DNA of 64,000 nt from Chryseosolibacter histidinae (GTDB lineage Bacteria; Bacteroidota; Bacteroidia; Cytophagales; Cyclobacteriaceae). Under the pieces are notes generated by a model that was not told the origin of the DNA, searched no databases, and saw nothing but the letters and a program-made list of their open reading frames with translations. Within the stretch, counting starts at the first letter, position 1. Each line of letters begins with the position of its first letter. The position numbers and the translations under genes are program-made. Below, in pieces: positions 25,887-32,662 of the stretch. Location: the NCBI RefSeq assembly GCF_018598225.1, contig NZ_JAHESF010000029.1, positions 26,772 through 90,771 on the forward strand. The letters are read 5' to 3'.

Positions 25887-27272
25887 ATGATGAGGGGATT
25901 TCCAGTGCTAATTGTAAAGCGATCTACCATCCAGGGTTGGATGCATGTAGTGTCGCAATGTGAGGCTCAGCTCGCATCAGCAACCAACATTGTTGAACGA
26001 ATGGTGAACGGCGAGTGGCAGGTGGGCGATCAAGCGTCCGGGGAGAGCGGGAAACTAATACAAGCGTTGTATCGGCTGAGCGATCGATTACAAAAGATTG
26101 CCAGTGAGGAAGGCCAACGGGCGTGGGCAAACGAAGGGTTAGCTAAATTTATGAATGTACTTCGGCAGCGTGGCAGCACGACTCAACTGGCTGACGAAAT
26201 CATGCGGTTTATTATCAAATACCTTGAGGTCAACCAGGGTGCGTTGTATTTGTCCGAGGGAGAAGGAGCGGATACTTTTTTGGAAATGAAAGCATGTTAT
26301 GCGTACGAACGCAAGAGATACATTCAGCATCGGGTAAACCCCGGAGAAGGTCTTGTTGGACAGGCGGCGTTGGAGAAAGAGACATTATATCTTAAAGACA
26401 TTCCCCGCAATTACATCAAGATTACCTCAGGCCTTGGTGAAGCCTTGCCAGGTAATTTGGCCATTGTCCCATTGATGAACGATGGCTTCGTTGTTGGTGT
26501 GCTGGAGATAGCCAGCTTTCAATCGCTCACCCGTCATCAACTGACGTTTCTCGAAAAAGCGGGAGAAAGTATTGCGTCGGTGCTTGTCGCCAGGCAGGCA
26601 GCTGACAAGCTCCAACATCTCGTTGATGCAATGCAGCACCAGGCTGCGTTACTCAAAGAGCAGGATGCTACGATGCGACGGAACCTTGAACAATTAGCGG
26701 CATCTGAAGAGGAGATGAAGCGCGCTAAGGTCAATGCTGAGCGCTTGCTGGTGGAGTCGCAGGAACAAACACAACGACTGGTTACACAAGAGGAGGAATT
26801 GCGGCAGAATTTGGAGCAGATGGACGCACAAAGCGAAGCAATTCAGGAACAAATACGGAATTCGGAGCGAATACGTAAGGAGTTGGCGACACGCGAGGAG
26901 GTGTTCGGTTATACCACGATTCTTTCCGAAACCGATAAATACGGAAACATTATCTATGTAAACGACAAATTCTGCGAGGTGAGCGGTTTCGCGCGTGAAG
27001 AGCTTATTGGTAAACCACAAAATATTGTACGGCATCCCGATACGCCCAAGGAAGTTTTCAAAGCTATGTGGGCTACGATCAAAGCAGGTAACGTATTTAA
27101 TGGCATTATCAAAAACCGGTGCAAAGACGGATCACACTATTGGGTAGACGTAACGATTGTTCCCGTTAAAGACGAAAATGGTGCGATTGTTAAATACATC
27201 GGCGCACGCTATCACATTAAAACGGATGCGCTGGCCCAGCAACTGGTTGATCTCACGACCAAAGCTGCATAA
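25887..27272 (+). CDS. Soluble GAF-coiled coil-PAS sensor protein without output domain
   Basis: The protein has 461 residues with no signal peptide or transmembrane helix. Residues ~20-95 resemble a HAMP-like helical linker (RMVNGEWQVGDQASGESGKL). A GAF domain spans ~100-235 (GALYLSEGEG, VNPGEGLVGQAALE, AIVPLMNDGFVVGVLEIASF) and a long coiled coil ~240-335. A C-terminal PAS domain (~345-450) contains NIVRHPDTPKEVFKAMWAT and KNRCKDGSHYWVDV. That PAS closely resembles the FAD-binding PAS of the Aer aerotaxis receptor. No kinase, cyclase or chemoreceptor signalling domain follows the PAS, so it probably acts through protein contacts. The start ATG-ATG at 25887 is the first in frame after two palindromes. 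Confidence 0.83.
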   Translation: MMRGFPVLIVKRSTIQGWMHVVSQCEAQLASATNIVERMVNGEWQVGDQASGESGKLIQALYRLSDRLQKIASEEGQRAWANEGLAKFMNVLRQRGSTTQLADEIMRFIIKYLEVNQGALYLSEGEGADTFLEMKACYAYERKRYIQHRVNPGEGLVGQAALEKETLYLKDIPRNYIKITSGLGEALPGNLAIVPLMNDGFVVGVLEIASFQSLTRHQLTFLEKAGESIASVLVARQAADKLQHLVDAMQHQAALLKEQDATMRRNLEQLAASEEEMKRAKVNAERLLVESQEQTQRLVTQEEELRQNLEQMDAQSEAIQEQIRNSERIRKELATREEVFGYTTILSETDKYGNIIYVNDKFCEVSGFAREELIGKPQNIVRHPDTPKEVFKAMWATIKAGNVFNGIIKNRCKDGSHYWVDVTIVPVKDENGAIVKYIGARYHIKTDALAQQLVDLTTKAA

Positions 27273-27288
27273 AGGCGTTAAGAAAATG

Positions 27289-27528
27289 GGAAAAGGAGTA
27301 AGGAGTAAGTAGGCCTCGATCGGCGCGCGGGTTTGCCTGCAAGAATTAGCTCGAATGAGGCAGAAGGTGAGCATGAAAAAAACGCTTCACCTTTCGATAA
27401 AGCGTTTCGCTATATAACCAACCCACTAAGATCTCTGCCTCAGTCGTAGTAGCCAGACTCCTGGCTCCTGGCTCCTGACTTCTGGCTCCTATTCTTACTC
27501 CTTACTCCTTAATTCTTACTCCTTTTCC
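27289..27528. repeat. GGAGTAAGGA-word inverted repeat between convergent genes
   Basis: The left arm GGAAAAGGAGTAAGGAGTAA (27289-27309) pairs with the right arm around 27491-27528; CTTACTCCTTTTCC at 27515-27528 is an exact 14-base complement of 27289-27302. The right side is preceded by related words (27455-27490: GACTCCTGGCTCCTGGCTCC, GACTTCTGGCTCC). The right arm overlaps the final codons of the minus-strand gene. Confidence 0.75.
27375..27412. terminator. AACGCTT hairpin, copy 1 of a ~85-base direct repeat
   Basis: A stem AAACGCTT/AAGCGTTT with a 12-base loop (CACCTTTCGATA) has A runs upstream, so it can terminate transcripts on the minus strand and perhaps the plus strand. The surrounding sequence to about 27460 (including GTAGTAGCCAGACTCC) is repeated in the same orientation at 29042-29131. 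Confidence 0.6.
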
Positions 27529-28831
27529 CCTCCGCCCCTTGCTCAATCAACTTCTCCACATCATTGTTCACTGAAAGTATCAACAGGCAGGTCGCGGTAC
27601 AGAACACAGGGCTGGTGATGCAATGATGGCCGTTCCAGCTTCCGTCGTTGTTCTGGATGTTCAGGAGGCGGCCGCTGACGTTGTCGTACCATTTTTTCCA
27701 CGAGTGGTCGTTGCCGATGATGAGGCTTTCACCGGTCTGCAGGTAGCTCAGGAACTCTTCGCCGCCGTTGTTGCCGAAGCCATCCATCACATCGGCGCGC
27801 TGCGATTGCACTTTGGCTGACTCGTATACTTCGTAGGCAGTGGAATATTTCAGTGCTTCGTCTTTGGCGTAGCCGAGCTTCTCCAGGTTTTCAGCGGTGG
27901 CCGGCGCGCTCTGTGAAAGCCGTCCGTCTTCTTTGGCACGCGCTAATTCTTCTTTCACCTTGCGGGCTTCCTTGGCGCTGGCCCTGGTGGAGCCTGTAAC
28001 AGAATACAACATGATACCGGCACCCATGTCTGTGTTCACATCGCCGGTTTTTGTGTCGTAGTTCTTTTTCTGAAAATCGCGTGCGCGTTCCAGGGCCTGG
28101 TCATCCACATTCGCACCCTGGGCTTGTGCTGCTTCGAGGGCATTGGTAGCAAACGACGACTGCAGCACACCGGCCCATCCTGAGCCTGCGATGCTTCCAT
28201 TCTTGTCTTGCGCGCGCTGGATCTTGGCCACACACAGGTTCAGGCACCGCTGCACCCGCGCCTTCAGGGCTTCGTCGTGGGTGGTGTGATCGAGAATGTT
28301 CGACAGGAATTGTGCGGTGAGAATAACGTCTATGTTGGCACCCAGCTTCACCTGGATCTGCGTGCTGGTGAGGTTTGTGATGTTGTATGAAGAGGCGGGT
28401 GATTCTTCGGTGGCCTCCAGCAGGTGGGTTAGCGCCCTGCGAAGTTGTGGCGCATAGACGCCCTCCGTCAGCGAGGTCCCGCTCCGGAGCATGGCCATGG
28501 CTACCATTGCCGTGGTGGCGGGATCGGTGGGTACGGCGTGTGGATCGCGTACATCCTGCCGGTCGTGACTGCCTGCACCCCAGCCGCCGTTCTTGCTTTG
28601 TGCGCGGGCGATCCAGTCGAGTCCGCGGTCAGCTGCCCGCTGCACTTTCTCGGGTGTCTTGTAAATGAATCCTGAGTCTGACGACTCTTCTCCCATCACG
28701 GTCCTGAATACACAACCCTTCGGAGGGACAAACGGTTTTTTATTGACCGGCCTCGTCTTCCGGTTCGAAAACGCCAGCAACAACACGGCGCAGATCATGA
28801 CAATGACCAGCGATACTTTCCAGGTCTTCAT
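27509..28831 (-). CDS. Exported prenyltransferase/squalene-cyclase-like alpha/alpha-barrel protein
   Basis: The protein has 440 residues. The start at 28831 gives MKTWKVSLVIVMICAVLLLA, an uncleaved anchor or signal peptide; upstream codons translate repeat DNA. Repeats of the prenyltransferase/squalene oxidase kind are visible: GLDWIARAQSKNGGWGAG (~75), QDKNGSIAGSGWAGVLQSSF (~235) and LLNIQNNDGSWNGHH (~395). Such QxxxGxW repeats build an alpha/alpha toroid. The DXDD motif of true cyclases was not found, so enzymatic cyclisation is unlikely; a periplasmic binding or structural role, as for many Bacteroidota and planctomycete homologues, is more plausible. It is flanked on both sides by the same repeat class. 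Confidence 0.8.
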   Translation of the reverse strand: MKTWKVSLVIVMICAVLLLAFSNRKTRPVNKKPFVPPKGCVFRTVMGEESSDSGFIYKTPEKVQRAADRGLDWIARAQSKNGGWGAGSHDRQDVRDPHAVPTDPATTAMVAMAMLRSGTSLTEGVYAPQLRRALTHLLEATEESPASSYNITNLTSTQIQVKLGANIDVILTAQFLSNILDHTTHDEALKARVQRCLNLCVAKIQRAQDKNGSIAGSGWAGVLQSSFATNALEAAQAQGANVDDQALERARDFQKKNYDTKTGDVNTDMGAGIMLYSVTGSTRASAKEARKVKEELARAKEDGRLSQSAPATAENLEKLGYAKDEALKYSTAYEVYESAKVQSQRADVMDGFGNNGGEEFLSYLQTGESLIIGNDHSWKKWYDNVSGRLLNIQNNDGSWNGHHCITSPVFCTATCLLILSVNNDVEKLIEQGAEGKRSKN

Positions 28832-28894
28832 GTGTTTGTTTGTTTTGTTATGAAGGGAAGATGCGGGGGAGTGCTGAATTCCATAAACGCTTTT

Positions 28895-29211
28895 GGAAAA
28901 GGAGTAAGGAGTAAGAATTAAGGAGTAAGGAGGCCTTCGTTCCACGGTGCTGTGGACGGAAGAAACTTCCGTATCCGAGTTTATACTTCGAAATAGCTTT
29001 CAAAAAAAAGGCGAAAGAAACTTCCGCCTCAGTGTGTGCAATAAAAAAAACGCTTCACCTTTCGATAAAGCGTTTTTGTGGATATAAACAACTTACTAGA
29101 ATCTTTGCTTCACTAGCAGTAGCCAGACTCCTTACTCCTTACTCCTTTAATTCTTACTCCCCTCTTCTGACTCCTGGCTCCTGACTTCTGACTTCTGACT
29201 TCTTTTCCCCC
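28895..29211. repeat. GGAGTAAGGA-word inverted repeat, second copy flanking the same gene
   Basis: GGAGTAAGAATTAAGGAGTA (28906-28930 region) is complementary, with a single indel, to 29135-29160. Related words TCTGACTCCTGGCTCCTGAC continue to 29211, 20 bases from the stop codon of the head-GIN gene. Same class as 27289-27528. Confidence 0.72.
29043..29077. terminator. AACGCTT hairpin, copy 2
   Basis: A perfect 10-bp stem AAAAACGCTT/AAGCGTTTTT has the loop CACCTTTCGATA and T/A tails on both sides, a good bidirectional intrinsic terminator. It is the second copy of the direct repeat at 27375-27412. Confidence 0.65.
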
Positions 29212-29230
29212 TCCCTAACGAAGGAGAGTT

Positions 29231-29968
29231 TCAATCATGATGAATCGCCGTCCTTCCAAACACAAGGCGTTTATTCACATGCGCACCACCATTCACATAG
29301 ATGCTGGGCTCGCCAAACGCGTCCACACGCACCTCTTCCGAGGTATTGATCCGTACATTTCCCTCTCCGAAGATGCTGGCCGATGCAAAGGCGCTTCTCA
29401 TGTCGTGGGTATCGATCCTGTTCTCACCGTAGAGCTTGTATTTCTGCTCTACAACCCTTCCCTTTCTGATGTTGAGGATGTTCTGGCCGTACAGCGATGC
29501 CTTGAAGAAATCTGTCTTCAGCGACGCCAGGTTGATGGTATTTTCACCGTATGCTTTTAAGCGGAACTCGTCTGCTTCGAGGGCGTCATTGCAGGTGAGC
29601 TCCTGATTGCCGCGGATCTCCAGCGATTCTATGTCTTTATAGGTTACATAGGCCGTAATGGAAACGCCGGCGTACATGCTCCTGCGCCTGCTATAACGGT
29701 CTGTGTAGGAGGCCATCTTCTCTACTTTGCGCGCATCGTCGAGGTAGATATGAAGGGTCTTCTGGTGAACTTCGATGTTGATCTTGCCTTTGCTCACATC
29801 GTGGTAAACGAGACGGATATGTTCCTGGTCGCCTTTGGTGAGGATCAGGTTTACCCGGGGAGAAGCAATGATGCTGGTGAAGGGTTTCAGGTCTTTTACG
29901 ATCTCATCCTGGGCCTGGGCGGCCAGTGTCACACACGAAAGGAGGATCAGCAGTGAAAATCTGTTCAT
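29231..29968 (-). CDS. Head-GIN (DUF2807) exported beta-solenoid protein
   Basis: The protein has 245 residues. The start at 29968 gives a clean signal peptide (MNRFSLLILLSCVTLAAQAQ). The opening DEIVKDLKPFTSIIASPRVN is the typical DUF2807 entry (a conserved F-then-I strand before a G/R-V stretch). After it come regular ~20-residue strand-turn repeats (ADEFRLKAYGENTINLASLK, FKASLYGQNILNIRKG, KLYGENRIDTHD, ASIFGEGNVRIN). Such proteins are predicted auto-transporter adhesin-like or envelope proteins; no biochemical role is established here. It starts 54 bases after the stop of an MacB/FtsX permease on the same strand and is probably co-transcribed with it, suggesting a shared envelope role (inference). 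Confidence 0.85.
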   Translation of the reverse strand: MNRFSLLILLSCVTLAAQAQDEIVKDLKPFTSIIASPRVNLILTKGDQEHIRLVYHDVSKGKINIEVHQKTLHIYLDDARKVEKMASYTDRYSRRRSMYAGVSITAYVTYKDIESLEIRGNQELTCNDALEADEFRLKAYGENTINLASLKTDFFKASLYGQNILNIRKGRVVEQKYKLYGENRIDTHDMRSAFASASIFGEGNVRINTSEEVRVDAFGEPSIYVNGGAHVNKRLVFGRTAIHHD

Positions 29969-30022
29969 AAGTGGTATTTTAAGTATCAGACTGAAGGATG
30001 ACAACAAAGGTTGCATCAACCC

Positions 30023-32419
30023 CTATTCATTGCGTAAAGAATTTACAGGATTTCCGGAGGCAGCCTTAAGTGCCTGAAAACTAACCGAAAAGAATGCGAT
30101 AAACAGGGTAATGAAGCCGGCGAGCAGAAAGATCCACCAGGGCATGGGGCTGTGATAGGCAAATTGCTTGAGCCAGCGATCCATGATCCACCAGGTGAAA
30201 GGCCAGGCAAGCAGGTTGGCGATGACCACCAGTTTCAGAAAATCACGGTTGAGCATGCCGATGATGTTGGCCACGCTGGCGCCAAGCACTTTGCGGATGC
30301 CGATAGCCTTTCGTTGCTGGTCTGCAGTGAACGTAGCCAGTCCGAACAATCCCAGGCAGGCGATGAAGATGGCCAGCACGGTGAACACCATGAACAGTAA
30401 CCCAATGCGTTTTTCCGTCTGAAGCTTGCCTTCGAAGTTCCTGTCCACGAGCGTGTATTCGAACGGCGCTTCCGGTGCATATTTTTGCCAGAGACCGCGG
30501 ATCAGCTCGATGCTCGGCTCCAGGCTTTCTGCTTTCACACGGATGGCCATCTCCCAATTGGGTTCGCGCCCCAGGATAATGGCCATGGGTTGGATCGGGT
30601 CTTTCAACGACTGAAAGTTGAAGTCGCGCACAATACCGATCACCTCGCGCATTCTTCCGCCGGGCTGGTCGTAACCGGAGAACAATGTTTTACCGGCGAA
30701 ATTCTCAAGCTTCAGCTGGGCCGCGGCCTTTTCATTCAGGAGCAGCTTGAGGCTGTCGGCCCTGGTTTCGGGCGAGAAGAACCGGCCCTCCGCCAGCGTG
30801 TAGCCCATGGTCTTCAGGTGATCGTAGTCCATTTCGTAGACCGCCAGCAGAAAATCTTTCTCTTCACCTTCATGCCGGAATGCCGACTGCCATTCAACGT
30901 TGGGAGGAAGCCTGTTGCAGTAGCTGGCCGCCACGATCTCAGGATGTTTCAGCAGCTCTTCTTTGAAAGACTTGCCATAACCTCCCAGGTTCCGGGTGTG
31001 CAGCAGGTTGATGATATTTTCCTTGTCAAACCCCAGGTTGGCCCGCTGTACAAACTCCAGCTGATGATACACCACCATGGTTGAAATAATGAGGCATGAG
31101 GAAATGAAGAACTGGAATACCACCAGCACATTGCGGATACCATAGGAGCGTAGCTTAGCCCTGAGGTTGCCTTTCAGCACTTCAACAGGATTGTACCGGG
31201 TGAGATAAAAAGCGGGGTAACTTCCAGCCACGAGGCCTGTGAGCAAAGCGAAGACGATGAGGCCAAAGGTGAACTGCCAGTGAAACAGGGTGAGGAAGCT
31301 CAGTGCTTTGCCCGTGAAATAGTTGAAGGGAGCCAGGGCCACGAGCACGATGCCCAATGCCACCATCACAGCAACGATCACATAAAAATAAGATTCCACC
31401 AGGAACTGGAAGACGAGCCCGTTGTTCTGGGCGCCGGCAGATTTCCGGACGGCAACCTCCTTGGCGCGACTGGCGGATTGCGCCGTGGTGAGGTTCATAA
31501 AATTGATGCAGGCAAGCAGGGTGATAAAGATGGCGATGGCGCTGAAGAGGTAAATGTAATCGATGTTGCCGTTGGGTTCGATCTCGTCGCTGAGGTGCGA
31601 CCTCAAGTGAATGTTATGAAGAGGCTGAAGAAAGTGACGGAAGCCGTTGCCCGTATCTGCTTGTTGGGTATGCGCGGTGTCGGCCTTAGCTTTGATCAGG
31701 TCATTTATTTTCGCTTCAACCTGCCGGGGTGAGGCTGACGGTTTCAGCTTCAGGTAGGTCAGCGACTGGTTTGCTACAAGGTCCTGCGCCGCATCATCCC
31801 AGGAGTCGAGGGAGAGAATGAGCGTATAATGGAAATGTGTATTGAGGGGCGCATCTTCGGCGATGCCGCTGATCTTTACGGTATAGCCCTGTGCCAGCAC
31901 CAGTGTTTTGCCGATGGGTGAGGTGTCTCCCGGGCCCTGATAATCGAAATAACGGCGGGCAGCAGATTCGCTGATCACCACTTTGCGTTTGCCGGTGAGC
32001 ACGCTGTCAGGGTTTCCGGCGATGAGGTTGAAAGCGAAAAAGCTGAAAAAATTCCGGTCAGCCAGCAGCAGGTATTTTTCCGTGAATGCTTTATTCTCGT
32101 ATCGCGCGGGAAACGTGGCCCAGCTCACCACGCGAACGGAAGATTCCACTTCGGGCAATGACTCTCGCAGGGCCGGCGCCAGCAGGAAACCGGTTTTGGC
32201 GGAATGGATCTTCTTTCCCTGCACTTTGCCATCGAAGCCTACGCGGTAAATGCGACTCCCGTCGGGGTGGAGGCGGTCATATAGAAGCTCATCCTGGATG
32301 TAGAGTAAAATGAGCAGGCTGCACGCAATGCCGATGGTAAGCCCCGCGATGTTGATCACGGAGAATCCCCGCTGTTTTGACATGAAGCGCAGGACGATGA
32401 GCAGATAGTTCTTTACCAT
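30023..32419 (-). CDS. MacB/FtsX-type ABC transporter permease (paralog 5)
   Basis: The 798-residue protein begins MVKNYLLIVLRFMSKQRG. TM1 is FSVINIAGLTIGIACSLLIL, followed by QDELLYDRLH. The mid-protein coupling segment reads AKEVAVRKSAGAQNNGL, departing from the KVxGA consensus of the other copies; the C-terminal one is RKAIGIRKVLGASVANI. The tail is NPVNSLRNE. Two periplasmic MacB-like cores lie at ~45-275 and ~450-670. It is followed closely by the head-GIN gene. No ATPase gene is present. The substrate is unknown. Confidence 0.9.
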   Translation of the reverse strand: MVKNYLLIVLRFMSKQRGFSVINIAGLTIGIACSLLILLYIQDELLYDRLHPDGSRIYRVGFDGKVQGKKIHSAKTGFLLAPALRESLPEVESSVRVVSWATFPARYENKAFTEKYLLLADRNFFSFFAFNLIAGNPDSVLTGKRKVVISESAARRYFDYQGPGDTSPIGKTLVLAQGYTVKISGIAEDAPLNTHFHYTLILSLDSWDDAAQDLVANQSLTYLKLKPSASPRQVEAKINDLIKAKADTAHTQQADTGNGFRHFLQPLHNIHLRSHLSDEIEPNGNIDYIYLFSAIAIFITLLACINFMNLTTAQSASRAKEVAVRKSAGAQNNGLVFQFLVESYFYVIVAVMVALGIVLVALAPFNYFTGKALSFLTLFHWQFTFGLIVFALLTGLVAGSYPAFYLTRYNPVEVLKGNLRAKLRSYGIRNVLVVFQFFISSCLIISTMVVYHQLEFVQRANLGFDKENIINLLHTRNLGGYGKSFKEELLKHPEIVAASYCNRLPPNVEWQSAFRHEGEEKDFLLAVYEMDYDHLKTMGYTLAEGRFFSPETRADSLKLLLNEKAAAQLKLENFAGKTLFSGYDQPGGRMREVIGIVRDFNFQSLKDPIQPMAIILGREPNWEMAIRVKAESLEPSIELIRGLWQKYAPEAPFEYTLVDRNFEGKLQTEKRIGLLFMVFTVLAIFIACLGLFGLATFTADQQRKAIGIRKVLGASVANIIGMLNRDFLKLVVIANLLAWPFTWWIMDRWLKQFAYHSPMPWWIFLLAGFITLFIAFFSVSFQALKAASGNPVNSLRNE

Positions 32420-32488
32420 GGGGAATGGGCGAAGATACCTACCGGAAGTGAATTGTGAGAAGCAGTTTGTGGGTTTTTATTACGTCAG

Positions 32489-32660
32489 TTGTCCACGGTC
32501 CACAGTCGACAGTCCACGGTAGGCGTGAGTAAGTCCATCCGACCATACCTTTATACGAACTGGCAGATGCACAATGTCGTTTAACACGGCATTGCAGTGG
32601 ACTGTGGACCGTCGACTGTGGACTCTTGTCAACTGCCTCTTTTGTCAATTGTCAACTCCT
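32489..32660. repeat. GTCCAC-word inverted repeat
   Basis: 32498-32519 (GTCCACAGTCGACAGTCC, then ACGG) pairs with 32602-32623 at 20 of 22 positions. Further words flank both arms (TTGTCCACGG on the left; TTGTCAACTGCC and TTGTCAATTGTCAACTCC to about 32660). The right side ends 3 bases from the stop of the next permease gene. Same class as 22061-22081. Confidence 0.78.
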
Positions 32661-32662
32661 GG

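Larger units (their letters stand above)
28832..29230. other. 399-base non-coding spacer packed with hairpins
   Basis: No gene is seen. It contains a long inverted repeat (28895-28935 with 29127-29160), a hairpin TCCAC-GGTGCT-GTGGA at 28941-28956, a perfect hairpin ACGGAAG-AAA-CTTCCGT at 28957-28973, a further AGGCG/CGCCT stem at 29009-29029, and a strong AACGCTT hairpin at 29043-29077. The promoter of the 27509-28831 gene should lie here but is not obvious. Confidence 0.65.

Noticed and set aside
27451..27536. Possible CRISPR-like array of CTCCTGGCTCC / CTTACTCC units
   Set aside because: Units are 7-12 bases, directly abutting, with no spacers of constant length and no cas genes nearby.
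28832..28945. N-terminal extension of the prenyltransferase-like protein
   Set aside because: The extra 38 residues translate the GGAGTAAGGA repeat; the start at 28831 opens directly into a signal/anchor helix.
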